Of a stretch of 36,237 nucleotides of DNA, positions 17,096 through 25,750 are shown in pieces. How positions within the stretch are numbered: the stretch's first letter is position 1; the number at the start of each line of letters is the position of its first letter. Position numbers and translations under genes: made by a program. This DNA comes from Bacteroidota bacterium (GTDB taxonomy: Bacteria; Bacteroidota; Bacteroidia; AKYH767-A; 2013-40CM-41-45), in contig PLYJ01000057.1 of NCBI GenBank assembly GCA_003151745.1, positions 1 through 36,237 of the forward strand. The letters run 5' to 3'. Under the pieces are notes generated by a model. The model was not told the DNA's origin. It made no database searches and worked only from the letters and a program-made list of their open reading frames with translations.

Positions 17096-17192
17096 GTCAT
17101 TGCGAGGAGTGAAACGACGAAGCAATCCGTAGCCACGAAGACAGGAATTGCTTCACGGAGCCTGTCCCGATTCTTTCGGGGTTCGCAATGAC
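17096..17192. repeat. MITE-like element with GTCATTGCGA terminal inverted repeats
   Basis: Outer ends GTCATTGCGA (17096-17105) and TCGCAATGAC (17183-17192) are perfect 10-bp inverted repeats. Inside, GAAGCAATCC and GGAATTGCTTC pair with one extra base, and TCCCGATTCTTTCGGGG forms a further small hairpin. The GCAATGAC...GAAGCAATC pattern is a familiar dispersed non-coding repeat in several phyla. About 97 nt, no coding capacity. It lies between the ccmE promoter and gene. A partial relative (GGATTGCTTCGTTGCTTCG) occurs near 36090. Confidence 0.75.
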
Positions 17193-17206
17193 AGTAAATT
17201 TATTAA

Positions 17207-17602
17207 ATGAAAAGATCACACATCATTGCGCTTGTATTGATTGCTGTTGCAATGGGGGCAATATTGACTACGCTGGGTGATTCCACTAAATACGCCGACT
17301 TCAAAGAAGCGGGACAAAGCCCGGGTACTATCTTTCATGTCATCGGCAAGCTGAACCGCGAGAAGCCGCAGGAGTTTAATCCGAAAATCAATCCCAATGT
17401 TTTTGTGTTTTACATGGTTGACCGCGAAGGCACGGAACGCAAAGTGATCTTGAACCAAAGCAAGCCGCAGGACTTCGACCGCTCCGAGCAAATCGTGATC
17501 ATAGGCAAAGAGTCAGACAACGATTTTCATGCAAAAGAGGTGCTGATGAAATGCCCTTCCAAGTACAACAATCCGCGTGAGGATATAAAGGCGAGCAAAT
17601 AG
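17207..17602 (+). CDS. ccmE: Cytochrome c maturation protein CcmE, Cys-type
   Basis: Haem chaperone of the Ccm (system I) pathway: takes haem exported by CcmABCD and passes it to CcmF. 131 residues with one N-terminal membrane anchor (IIALVLIAVAMGAIL) and a periplasmic OB-fold barrel (TIFHVIGKLN..., VFVFYMVDREG, VIIGKESDNDFHAKEVLMKC). The usual HxxxY haem-binding motif is replaced by CPSKY, with Cys116 in place of the covalent-haem histidine and Tyr120 kept. This CxxxY form is the known system I* variant found in some bacteria and archaea. ccmF follows after a repeat-filled 84-nt gap. Confidence 0.9.
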   Translation: MKRSHIIALVLIAVAMGAILTTLGDSTKYADFKEAGQSPGTIFHVIGKLNREKPQEFNPKINPNVFVFYMVDREGTERKVILNQSKPQDFDRSEQIVIIGKESDNDFHAKEVLMKCPSKYNNPREDIKASK

Positions 17603-17677
17603 TTCAATGTTCAAAGTTTGAATGTTCAATGTTTAAACTTATTCATGCCGGCAACTTTGAACATTGAACATTGAACT
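17601..17677. repeat. Heptad inverted repeat (GTTCAAT/GTTCAAA) between ccmE and ccmF
   Basis: The left arm (from 17601, overlapping the ccmE stop) reads GTTCAAT, GTTCAAA, then diverged units. The right arm (17653-17677) is the reverse complement: AACTTTGAACATTGAACATT. Units are 7 nt long. The same family recurs at 25680, 27744 and 34152. Confidence 0.8.
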
Positions 17678-17686
17678 AAAATTACT

Positions 17687-20113
17687 ATGTCATCAACATT
17701 TATAGGCGAGCAGCCACTTTACGGTCACATCGGGCACTTGCTTGTTATCGTTGCTTTTGTTGCTTCCATTGTTTCCGCCATCTCTTATTTATATTCAACA
17801 CACACGGAGAACATTTCATGGAAAGCTTTTGCGCGGGGAGCGTTCGCTGTTCATTCCGCCTGCATACTAAGCATTTTCGGATTGCTTATATATCTTATAT
17901 TAAGTCATCGGTATGAATATTATTATGTGTGGCAGCACAGCAATAACCTTATGCCGCTGCGATATATATTCTCCTGCCTTTGGGAAGGACAGGAAGGAAG
18001 TTTTCTGCTGTGGATGATGTGGATGGTGGTCATGTCATGGGTCATCATCTGGCGAGGAGGAGAATGGGAATCAGGCGTGGTGATGTGGGTTTCGCTCATA
18101 CAGATTTTTCTTTCATCTATGCTGCTCGGTGTTGTTATCTTTGAAATTAAGATCGGAAGCAATCCGTTTGTATTATTGCGATTACATCCTGACTTCGCTA
18201 ATCTTCCTTTCACTTCCAAACCTGACTACCTGCTTCATCTTCCACCCGGGCGCGGACTCAATCCGCTCCTTCAGAATTACTGGATGACTATTCATCCGCC
18301 TACTTTATTTCTTGGCTTTGCCTCCACTGCCATTCCGTTTGCTTTTGCCATGACGGGGCTGATAAGGAAAAAGTACAGCGAATGGATCGTGCCTGCACTG
18401 CCATGGACATTCTTCAGCATCATGATTTTGGGTACAGGCATTTTAATGGGCGCTGCATGGGCGTATGAATCACTCAGCTTTGGCGGCTTCTGGGCATGGG
18501 ACCCCGTGGAGAATGCTTCGCTCGTTCCGTGGCTTACTTTAGTAGGCGCAGGCCATGTGATGATGATATATAAGAGCAGGCAGCAATCGCTTGTTTCTGT
18601 TTACCTGCTTTGCATCCTCACGTTCTTCCTTATCCTCTACTCTACCTTCCTTACCCGCAGCGGCATTCTTGGCGACAGTTCCGTTCATGCTTTCACCAAT
18701 GAAGGTATGGAAGTTCAGCTATTGAGCTTTATGTTTTTCTTTGGTGCTATAGCTATTTATTTATTTCTGCGAAACAGGAAGCACCTCGTCACTCCAACAA
18801 CTGAGGAGCATCTCTCCTCGCGCGAATTCTGGATGTTTATCGGCATGTTGGTCTTGCTGATTGGCGCTATGCAGATCATCTTCACCACTTCCATTCCGGT
18901 TTTCAATAAAGTATTCAATCAAAAAATTGCTCCTCCACCCGATCTGATAGATCATTACAATCGCTGGCAGGTGCCTGTTGCCATCATCGTTTGCCTGTTG
19001 ATTGGAATTGGACAGTTCTTCAAGTTTAAGCAAACGGAGATGAAAGGATTCTACAGGAGAATTATCCCGCCTGCAATTGTTGCATTGCTTGTTACGCTTG
19101 GCGCTGCATTCATCCTCGGGCAATATCGTATTCATTACTATATATTGTTCTTTGCTGCCTGTTTTGCCGTGCTTGCCAATCTTGATTTTATGTTGCTCAC
19201 AGTAAGAGGCCAGTTTAAGCATCCCGGAGCTTCCATAGCACATGTTGGCATTGCCCTCATCATTATGGGAGCGCTGATCAGTAATTCCAAAAAGCAAGTC
19301 ATCTCTGAAAATACGCAATGGTATAATCCTGTTAAGGATCTTCCAAACAAAGAAAATATCATGGTGATGCAGGGCTCCGACACCTTGAAGATGGGAGATT
19401 ACTTCGTGACTTATAAAGGTCATGAGCAGCAAGGTGTAAACATCTTTTACACCGTTGAATACTTCAAGGCTAATCCTGAAACAGGCATAAAAGAAAAAGC
19501 ATTTGAACTGAAGCCTGTCGTTCAGCTTAACGAACGCATGGGAAATGTAGCCGAGCCTGCAACAAAAAGGTTCTTCAATAAAGATATATACACCCACATT
19601 CAATACGCATCTGATATTGATGACAAGAAGCAGGAATCCACCAACGATGAGTATCGCGAACCTGAAACACACAAGCTTGCAAAGGGAGATACGTTTTTGA
19701 CAAGCAACAGCTTTGTTATATACGAAGGACTGGATCGAAACCCGGATAAGAGCTCACTTGGCTTTACAAGTGATTCAGATGTTGCCGTAGGGGCCCTCCT
19801 GCGAGTCGAGGATGTAAACAGGAAGCAATATGAGGCTGTGCCTGTGTTGTATTTTAAAAACCTTCGTGCCGGATTTCGTGAAGCAGTTGTTGATCCGTTA
19901 GGATTGAAATTCTATTTTGTAAACATTGATCCTGCCACAAGCAAAATAGAAATTGCGGCAAGCGAGAAGAAAACTAACAAGCACGATTTTATTATCATGA
20001 AAGCAATTATCTTTCCGGGCATCAACATCCTTTGGATAGGCTGCATCCTGATGATCTTAGGTTCATTGCTTGCAATAAGAAAGAGAATATTGAAACAAAG
20101 AAAATTTGTATAA
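17687..20113 (+). CDS. ccmF: Cytochrome c haem lyase CcmF
   Basis: Integral membrane haem lyase that receives haem from CcmE and attaches it to apocytochrome c in the periplasm. 808 residues with a dozen or more hydrophobic helices. It carries the tryptophan-rich WWD signature FWAWDPVENASLVPWL (268-283). His203 in TIHPPT and His334 in SSVHAF fit the two periplasmic haem-ligating histidines flanking the WWD domain. A large soluble periplasmic domain (about residues 545-770) and a last membrane helix complete it. The length is long compared with gamma-proteobacterial CcmF (about 650) but usual for this phylum. The next gene starts within 2 nt of the stop. Confidence 0.95.
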   Translation: MSSTFIGEQPLYGHIGHLLVIVAFVASIVSAISYLYSTHTENISWKAFARGAFAVHSACILSIFGLLIYLILSHRYEYYYVWQHSNNLMPLRYIFSCLWEGQEGSFLLWMMWMVVMSWVIIWRGGEWESGVVMWVSLIQIFLSSMLLGVVIFEIKIGSNPFVLLRLHPDFANLPFTSKPDYLLHLPPGRGLNPLLQNYWMTIHPPTLFLGFASTAIPFAFAMTGLIRKKYSEWIVPALPWTFFSIMILGTGILMGAAWAYESLSFGGFWAWDPVENASLVPWLTLVGAGHVMMIYKSRQQSLVSVYLLCILTFFLILYSTFLTRSGILGDSSVHAFTNEGMEVQLLSFMFFFGAIAIYLFLRNRKHLVTPTTEEHLSSREFWMFIGMLVLLIGAMQIIFTTSIPVFNKVFNQKIAPPPDLIDHYNRWQVPVAIIVCLLIGIGQFFKFKQTEMKGFYRRIIPPAIVALLVTLGAAFILGQYRIHYYILFFAACFAVLANLDFMLLTVRGQFKHPGASIAHVGIALIIMGALISNSKKQVISENTQWYNPVKDLPNKENIMVMQGSDTLKMGDYFVTYKGHEQQGVNIFYTVEYFKANPETGIKEKAFELKPVVQLNERMGNVAEPATKRFFNKDIYTHIQYASDIDDKKQESTNDEYREPETHKLAKGDTFLTSNSFVIYEGLDRNPDKSSLGFTSDSDVAVGALLRVEDVNRKQYEAVPVLYFKNLRAGFREAVVDPLGLKFYFVNIDPATSKIEIAASEKKTNKHDFIIMKAIIFPGINILWIGCILMILGSLLAIRKRILKQRKFV

Positions 20114-20114
20114 A

Positions 20115-20888
20115 ATGAAAATTGTATTGATCGGTGCAGGCAATGTTGCAACGCATCTTGGAATTGGGTTTAAAAAGGCAGAGCATTCGATTATTCAGGT
20201 ATATAGCCGCACTGCATTTTCCGCTGACACACTCGCGAAGAAGCTTCACTGCAAATCCTGCACGGATGCAAAAGATATATCAGATGAAGCAGATTTATAT
20301 ATCATCTCTCTAAGCGATCATGCCGTAAAGGGCTTTCTAAAATCCTTCCCGTTAACAGATAAGGTTGTTGCGCACACATCAGGATCATTGCCTCTTAATA
20401 TTTTCGGAAAGAAATTTAAACACTGCGGTGTAATCTATCCCGTTCAGACTTTCTCCTTAAATAGAAAAGTAAACCTTACAGATGTTCCTTTTTGCATCGA
20501 ATGGAGTGATGATGAGGCAAAGAAAAAGATCGGGTTCGCAGTAAAACGTCTTTCAAATACAATTATTCATATTAATTCTTCTAAAAGGAAGCATGTTCAT
20601 TTGGCAGCCGTTTTTGCAAACAATTTCGGCAATCATCTTTTAACTATTTCTGAAAAGCTTATGGCTGATGCAGGATTAGCTTATACTATCCTCTGCCCGC
20701 TCATTCTCGAAACTGCACTTAAGGTGCAGACACGTAATCCATATTACATGCAGACAGGACCAGCCAGGCGTGGTGATTCGGAAATTATTGAAGCACATCT
20801 GAAGATGCTTGGTAATGACAAAGAACTTCACACTTTTTACAAACTATTTACTGAAAGCATTTCAGAACTATATGGAATAAAACTCTGA
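20115..20888 (+). CDS. Rossmann-like / DUF2520 domain protein
   Basis: Predicted cytosolic NAD(P)-dependent protein of 257 residues. The N-terminal Rossmann domain starts MKIVLIGAGNVATHLG (GxGNxA dinucleotide motif), followed by QVYSRT, DLYIISLSDHAV and VVAHTSGSLPL. The C-terminal DUF2520 helical domain includes HLAAVFANNFGNHLL and GPARRGD. The architecture resembles F420:NADP reductases and pyrroline-5-carboxylate reductases, but no reaction is established for this family. The frame extends 9 nt upstream to TTG 20106, but ATG 20115 gives the normal start and lies just after the ccmF stop. Operon with ccmF and the UbiA gene is likely. Confidence 0.88.
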   Translation: MKIVLIGAGNVATHLGIGFKKAEHSIIQVYSRTAFSADTLAKKLHCKSCTDAKDISDEADLYIISLSDHAVKGFLKSFPLTDKVVAHTSGSLPLNIFGKKFKHCGVIYPVQTFSLNRKVNLTDVPFCIEWSDDEAKKKIGFAVKRLSNTIIHINSSKRKHVHLAAVFANNFGNHLLTISEKLMADAGLAYTILCPLILETALKVQTRNPYYMQTGPARRGDSEIIEAHLKMLGNDKELHTFYKLFTESISELYGIKL

Positions 20889-20911
20889 GTTTTTTCTTAC
20901 CATTGCTCACT

Positions 20912-21829
20912 ATGATTTCCTTCCTTCGGTTAATACGGCTCCCTAACCTTATCATCATTGCATTAACGCAGCTTCTGGTAAGGTATTGTCTCATTATGCC
21001 TGCATACGTAACGGAGTTTCATCAAACGCATATTTTCCCTGTTTATCTCAGCAAAATTGGATTCTCTTTGGTTGTTCTTTCCACTATCCTCATAGCAGCG
21101 GCAGGATACGTCATCAACGATTTATACGATGCGGGAATTGACGAAGTGAACAAACCGGGAAAAAACCTGATCGGCAAGGAGTTCTCAGAACGATTTGCCA
21201 AAAGGTTGTTTTTCATTTTCAGTATTGTTGGCATTTTAATAGGGTTTTATCTTGCCACCATAATTCAGAGACAGGTAATGGGCTTTATCCAGGTTTTCGC
21301 AACGGGCTCCTTGTGGATGTATTCTACCTATTATAAGAAAAGGTTATTCATCGGCAACATTATTATTGCTTTGCTTTCAGCATTAGTTGTAATCATAGTA
21401 GGATTGTATGAGCCTTCTATTTACCCTAACATTGAATTCATATTATACTATGCAGCTTTCGCATTTCTGGTTTCCCTTATCAGAGAAATCATCAAAGACA
21501 TGGAAGATATTGACGGGGACGAACGTGCTCAATGCAAAACGATGCCGATTATATTTGGGATGAAAACCAGCAAATCTATTGTCGTCGCTCTCATATATAT
21601 CACAATGGGCGGCCTGACTTACATACTATGGAAGTATTTTTATGCTAATAAAATCGTCAACTTTGCCTATCTTATTGGGATGTTTCTTATTCCTTTTGCT
21701 GCGCTTTCTTATCTTGTATCCACAGCAAGTGAAAAGAAAGATTATCATTATGCCAGCATGTTTACAAAGGGAATTATGGTTTACGGAATTCTTTCTATGA
21801 TACCCTTTTGGTACTACTTCCTGAGATAA
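20912..21829 (+). CDS. UbiA-family prenyltransferase
   Basis: Membrane enzyme transferring a prenyl chain from a diphosphate donor to an acceptor. About nine hydrophobic segments. It has the first Asp-rich motif NDLYDAGID and the second, DMEDIDGDE, both needed for Mg-diphosphate binding. The closest familiar relatives in this phylum are annotated geranylgeranylglycerol-phosphate geranylgeranyltransferase-like, but acceptor specificity cannot be read from sequence. ATG 20912 is preferred over TTG 20903, giving 305 residues. It sits between the DUF2520 gene and maf, an arrangement I recall from other Bacteroidota. Confidence 0.88.
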   Translation: MISFLRLIRLPNLIIIALTQLLVRYCLIMPAYVTEFHQTHIFPVYLSKIGFSLVVLSTILIAAAGYVINDLYDAGIDEVNKPGKNLIGKEFSERFAKRLFFIFSIVGILIGFYLATIIQRQVMGFIQVFATGSLWMYSTYYKKRLFIGNIIIALLSALVVIIVGLYEPSIYPNIEFILYYAAFAFLVSLIREIIKDMEDIDGDERAQCKTMPIIFGMKTSKSIVVALIYITMGGLTYILWKYFYANKIVNFAYLIGMFLIPFAALSYLVSTASEKKDYHYASMFTKGIMVYGILSMIPFWYYFLR

Positions 21830-21853
21830 CCTTTTTAGCCACAGTTATTGTTT

Positions 21854-22522
21854 ATGACTGACAAACAAATCGTTCTATGTTCTGCATCGCCGCGCAGGCA
21901 GCTTTTGCTCAGGGAGATGGGAATTCAATTTGAGGTTTTTAAAAAGGATGTTGATGAGAGTTTTCCTTCTCACTTACAAAGAGAAGAAATTGTGTGTTTC
22001 CTATCCGTGAAAAAAGCTTCAGTTTTCCGAGAACTGCTGGCACCCGGAAATATCTTCATTACAGCGGATACCATAGTATGGTTTGAAGACAAAGTACTCA
22101 ATAAGCCTGCTGATGGTAAAGAAGCTTTCAATGTGCTGAAGCAACTTTCCGGCAATATGCATGAAGTATTTACAGGCGTCACCGTGTTTGATGAGCAGCA
22201 TACAAAAACATTTTTCGTGAAGACTAACGTTTACTTCAATAACTATGAGGATGATCAAATCCGTTTTTATATTGATCAGTTCAAACCTTTTGACAAAGCC
22301 GGAAGTTATGGTGCACAGGAATGTTTGCCGGATGGAATGGATCCCATTTCAGATGAAGAACGAAAGTTTCTTAAACAAATAGGGAAACCAAAATTAGCGG
22401 AGGCAACACGTCATTCATCAACTACTGAGAGGTTTGTTGCAATAAAAAGAATTGAAGGGAGCTATTTCAATGTAATGGGACTTCCTATCGTTGAGCTTTA
22501 TTCTCAACTACAGCTATTTTAA
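21854..22522 (+). CDS. maf: Maf-family nucleoside triphosphate pyrophosphatase
   Basis: House-cleaning enzyme that hydrolyses non-canonical NTPs (dTTP/UTP type or m7GTP type) to monophosphates. Start ATG 21854 gives 222 residues. Motifs: SASPRR (10-15), catalytic Asp72 in TADTIV, DKAGSYGAQ and the closing EGSYFNVMGLPIVEL. Family members are usually about 190-200 residues. Here roughly 30 extra residues (CLPDGMDPISDEERKFLKQI and on) lie between the GSYG and EGSYFN motifs. The terminator at 22524-22560 follows directly. Confidence 0.9.
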   Translation: MTDKQIVLCSASPRRQLLLREMGIQFEVFKKDVDESFPSHLQREEIVCFLSVKKASVFRELLAPGNIFITADTIVWFEDKVLNKPADGKEAFNVLKQLSGNMHEVFTGVTVFDEQHTKTFFVKTNVYFNNYEDDQIRFYIDQFKPFDKAGSYGAQECLPDGMDPISDEERKFLKQIGKPKLAEATRHSSTTERFVAIKRIEGSYFNVMGLPIVELYSQLQLF

Positions 22523-22523
22523 A

Positions 22524-22560
22524 TAAAAAAACGTCCCCATTACTATCAGGGACGTTTTTT
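22524..22560. terminator. Bidirectional intrinsic terminator between convergent genes
   Basis: The stem ACGTCCC (22531-22537) / GGGACGT (22549-22555) is flanked by an A-run on the left and T-run on the right, which extend the pairing. It starts 1 nt after the maf stop and lies 34 nt from the stop of the convergent T9SS gene, so it can serve both strands. Confidence 0.88.
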
Positions 22561-22593
22561 ATTTCTTCCGGGAAAATTCTATTACTTGTTCTA

Positions 22594-23763
22594 TTACTCA
22601 ATAACCATTCTTTTAGTAAGCTGGCTGCCATCAACACGCAATGTATAAGAATACATTCCTTTAGCAAGCTTAGATGCATCCAAACGGATAACATGCTGGC
22701 CCGATGTTTTAGTTCCTTCCTCAGCCTGCATTACTTTGTTACCAACAATATCATAGATAGATAGAACTACGTCTTTCGCATCATTAGCAAGTTCGTATTT
22801 AATGTCAGTTGAACTATGAAATGGATTTGGAATGTTCTGATAAAGTCCAATACCGGTATTTTTCAAGTCTTCATTAATACCAACGTTATTGGTAGTGACA
22901 GTAATCCAGGCACCGAGATATATATCCTGAATATAGTTGTGACCCTGACCTACAGTGTCATGTCCCAGGCCTAAACAATCATAGTAAATATCTATACCTG
23001 TAGGATCTGGAAGAAGAGGGTAAGTAGCTCCATATTTTGTCCATGCGGCATAGCTATTTGGATAGAAATTACTGTAAGCAGCAGTTTGACTGCAAGTTCC
23101 GCTTAATCCCTGGTCACTAAATCCGGCAATAAATCCACAGGTGTCTAACTTAGAAGGGTCATAATAGTCAAGTTCAACTGCAAAATTATTTACTCCCGCT
23201 CCAAGATTCTTTGCCGGACTCCATTGAAAATAGGTTGTCTGAAGCCAACTGCCTCCGACAGACCATGAGGTATCGGTAATCATTGTGTCAGCCCATAATG
23301 TTGTTGTGGGGACCGGATAACCGGATGCATTAAGAGGTATTATCCTTGTTATAAGTGTATCATTTTGCGTGGACATATTCGAATGTCCAAGAAGTGCATA
23401 AATTGAATCTACAACTATGTTTGTTACCTGGGCATTGTTGGTTGTAATCTGTGTGTTTGCATCATACAAACTATCGAACCTGACAATGCAGGTTTGCCAG
23501 CTATTCGTATCGTGACCAGCCAAGCTGTAATGCATGTTCATATTCCAAATATAATTTGACTGGCTAACAAAATTAATTTCAGTATCTGCTGAGTCGTAGT
23601 CCAAAAAAATTTGCGAAGTCCCTGATCGTGCCGAATTAATGGGTATTGAAGGAATAGAAATTGGCTTTCTTAAATTGGGGATGTGCTCACTTCCAATGTT
23701 AGTTTGAGCGAAGGCTCCTGCAGTCAGCAAAGCCATAAACAAGAATGAATAAATCTTTTTCAT
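22594..23763 (-). CDS. Secreted protein with T9SS type A sorting domain
   Basis: Exported protein of 389 residues. Signal peptide MKKIYSFLFMALLTAGAFAQ. The central region (about 45-300) is rich in N, T, S, Y and W, with repeated beta-strand patterns, and has no family I recognise. The C-terminal 80 residues form a type A T9SS sorting domain: LYQNIPNPFHSSTDIKYEL, then VVLSIYDIVGNKV, GQHVIRLDASKLAKGMYSYTL and KRMVIE. It would be exported through the outer membrane by the T9SS and anchored or released after removal of the sorting domain. Single gene with its own promoter and terminator. Confidence 0.88.
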   Translation of the reverse strand: MKKIYSFLFMALLTAGAFAQTNIGSEHIPNLRKPISIPSIPINSARSGTSQIFLDYDSADTEINFVSQSNYIWNMNMHYSLAGHDTNSWQTCIVRFDSLYDANTQITTNNAQVTNIVVDSIYALLGHSNMSTQNDTLITRIIPLNASGYPVPTTTLWADTMITDTSWSVGGSWLQTTYFQWSPAKNLGAGVNNFAVELDYYDPSKLDTCGFIAGFSDQGLSGTCSQTAAYSNFYPNSYAAWTKYGATYPLLPDPTGIDIYYDCLGLGHDTVGQGHNYIQDIYLGAWITVTTNNVGINEDLKNTGIGLYQNIPNPFHSSTDIKYELANDAKDVVLSIYDIVGNKVMQAEEGTKTSGQHVIRLDASKLAKGMYSYTLRVDGSQLTKRMVIE

Positions 23764-23805
23764 ACGATATGCGTTTTTTTGAGATTAATTTTTAATTAGA
23801 TGCTG

Positions 23806-23813
23806 CAAATGTA
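23806..23813 (-). promoter_or_regulatory. Promoter of the T9SS cargo gene
   Basis: On the minus strand TACATTTG matches TAnnTTTG, 42 nt before ATG 23763. TTTG at 23831-23834 (minus) could be the -33 element, though the 17-nt gap is a little short. Confidence 0.5.
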
Positions 23814-23878
23814 ACTAAATATTGTTCTCACAAAAGAAATTTTAACATTTAAATTTGCAATCTTTTCGACTTAATAAT

Positions 23879-25072
23879 TCAATCCACATGGAGCACAAGC
23901 CCTTTTAAGTATTCTCCTTCCGGATGATAAATACTGATTGGATGATCTGAAGGCTGTGTAAGCTGATGAAGTATGCGCACATTTCGCTTAGTCATAGCGG
24001 CGGCGGTGAAAACAATTTTTCGAAACAGCGCTTTATCAATTACCTGCGAACAGGAAAAGGTGAAAAGTATGCCACCAGGCTTGATTCGTTTAATTGCTTC
24101 GTAATTTAAGCTGCGATAACCTACAGTGGCTCTGTTAACAGAACTCAGATGCTTTGCAAAGGCGGGGGGATCAAGAATAATAACATCATACGATTCCTGC
24201 GATGATTTTAGAAAATCAAATGCATCAGCTGTATAAAAGGTGTGATTATCCCCTGCGATTCCTGCATTGAGCTTAATGTTTTGCTCTGCCCACTCAGCCG
24301 TCCGTTTAGAACTGTCAACAGAATGAACAAGATTTGCACCTGCCTCAAGTGCATATATTGAAAAGCCTCCGGAATAAGCAAACGTATTAAGCACGTTTTT
24401 GCAGTTGGAATATTCTCCCAGCAGCTTTCTATTCTCTCTTTGATCTATAAAAAAGCCTGTCTTCTGTCCGATTTGAAAATCAATAAGAAATTTTAACCCA
24501 TTTTCTGTTACCACAACTTCTTTCGCTTCTCCGTATAGAAATTTATTCTCAACCACTCCCTGTTCCTGCTTGCTCATTGTTTCTGCACTCTTATCATAGA
24601 TGCATTTCAGCCGCGAGCCGTAAATTTCTTTTAAAGCTTCTGCAATATCATGCTTTGCATTATGCATGCCTATGGTGTGCGTTTGAATAACGGCGGCGGA
24701 ATTATATATGTCAATGATTAAACCCGGCAAGCCATCGCCCTCAGCATGAACGAGGCGATACACATTAGTTGAATTATTATCTGTAAAGCCAAGTCTCTTT
24801 CTTAATTCAAAAGCATTCCTTATTTTCCTTTTCCAAAAGCCTTGGTCAGGTTCTGTTTGTTCAAAAGAAAAAATACGAACCTTGATGGAACCTTCATGAT
24901 AATGACCTGTTGCCAGATATTTCTTGTCATGAGAATAGATTTCAACTATATCCCCTTCTCTGATTTCACCTTCTGTTTGTGCAACAGCTCCGGAAAATAG
25001 CCACGGATGAAAATTGAGCAAGGAACGTTCCTTGCCTTGCTTCAGTATAATCCTGGAAAAAGATGATTTCAT
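23879..25072 (-). CDS. RlmI-like 23S rRNA (cytosine-C5) methyltransferase
   Basis: SAM-dependent RNA m5C methyltransferase of the RlmI/YccW family, 397 residues, usual length. The N-terminal PUA domain covers about residues 6-75 (HPWLFSGAV, EGDIVEIYS). A linker domain follows, then the Rossmann methyltransferase with IGQKTGFFIDQRENR (201-215), motif I VLNTFAYSGGFSIYAL (227-242), motif IV DPPAF (301-305) and the catalytic Cys341 in TFSCS. In E. coli the target is C1962 of 23S rRNA; the same target here is inferred. Its ATG directly abuts the stop of the 3-methyladenine glycosylase gene, so the two form an operon. Confidence 0.9.
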   Translation of the reverse strand: MKSSFSRIILKQGKERSLLNFHPWLFSGAVAQTEGEIREGDIVEIYSHDKKYLATGHYHEGSIKVRIFSFEQTEPDQGFWKRKIRNAFELRKRLGFTDNNSTNVYRLVHAEGDGLPGLIIDIYNSAAVIQTHTIGMHNAKHDIAEALKEIYGSRLKCIYDKSAETMSKQEQGVVENKFLYGEAKEVVVTENGLKFLIDFQIGQKTGFFIDQRENRKLLGEYSNCKNVLNTFAYSGGFSIYALEAGANLVHSVDSSKRTAEWAEQNIKLNAGIAGDNHTFYTADAFDFLKSSQESYDVIILDPPAFAKHLSSVNRATVGYRSLNYEAIKRIKPGGILFTFSCSQVIDKALFRKIVFTAAAMTKRNVRILHQLTQPSDHPISIYHPEGEYLKGLVLHVD

Positions 25073-25669
25073 CTAAATTAATTTTTCAAGTATTGAATGT
25101 AGTACTCTGAAACGATAAGGAAGCAGTGCATCTTTGCCTGCATAATCAACTCCTATGCGCGGACCGCTTAAGACTATATTATCAGGGATAACAAGCTTTC
25201 GGTCTTCAATCCAGATTTTATTGCCTGACAAGCTTGTTCCTGACAAATCAACTTTAATCCCTAACGCTTCACTCATGCTGCCCGGTCCTATTGTAAATTT
25301 CAAATCGGCCGTTTCTTTCTTTCTCCTTTTCAGCATCACCTTTGTTCCGACTACAGGATATATAGCCCTGATTAGAATTGCATGAGGAATGCCTTTCGCA
25401 TTGGTTACGACATTGAAAAGATGATGAATGCCATAGCATAGGTAAATATATGCAGTACCCCCTTTACTATACATAATTTCCGTTCGTGCTGTCCTGCGGT
25501 TGTTATAAGCATGAGATGCCCGGTCAATGGCTCCTGCATACGCTTCTGTTTCACTAATTATTCCTCCGGTAACAGTTCCATTGATTTTTGTAAAAAGATA
25601 TTTCCCAAGTAATTCTTTACTGATTGCAACAACATCTTCGCGGGCATAGAATGATTTAGGGAGTTTCAT
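25073..25669 (-). CDS. DNA-3-methyladenine glycosylase (AAG/MPG family)
   Basis: Base-excision repair glycosylase removing alkylated and deaminated purines. 198 residues, normal for bacterial AAG. Visible: LLGKYL, ISETEAYAG with the general base Glu40 and the intercalating Tyr43 (human E125/Y127), His53 in DRASHAY, then GTAYIYLCYGIHHLFNVV (71-88) and GPGSMSEALGI. The stop is immediately followed by the ATG of the rRNA methyltransferase. RecQ lies upstream on the same strand across a heptad inverted repeat, so the three may form a nucleic-acid maintenance group. Confidence 0.92.
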   Translation of the reverse strand: MKLPKSFYAREDVVAISKELLGKYLFTKINGTVTGGIISETEAYAGAIDRASHAYNNRRTARTEIMYSKGGTAYIYLCYGIHHLFNVVTNAKGIPHAILIRAIYPVVGTKVMLKRRKKETADLKFTIGPGSMSEALGIKVDLSGTSLSGNKIWIEDRKLVIPDNIVLSGPRIGVDYAGKDALLPYRFRVLHSILEKLI

Positions 25670-25679
25670 TTGAAATGAA

Positions 25680-25746
25680 GTTCAAAGTTCAAGGTTTAAA
25701 GTTTAATGTTGGAGTAACCTTAGACATTAAACATTAAACTTTAAAC
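25680..25746. repeat. Heptad inverted repeat (GTTCAAA/GTTTAAA) between recQ and AAG gene
   Basis: The left arm 25680-25710 reads GTTCAAA, GTTCAAG, GTTTAAA, GTTTAAT, GTT; the right arm 25717-25746 is largely its reverse complement. Same family as 17601 and 27744. It lies just upstream of the glycosylase start. Confidence 0.8.
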
Positions 25747-25750
25747 AGTT

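Noticed and set aside
18761-19672. 303-codon minus-strand frame opposite ccmF
   Set aside because: Shadow of a strongly supported CcmF frame; composition (Cys/His-rich mixture) and lack of motifs fit an antisense artefact.
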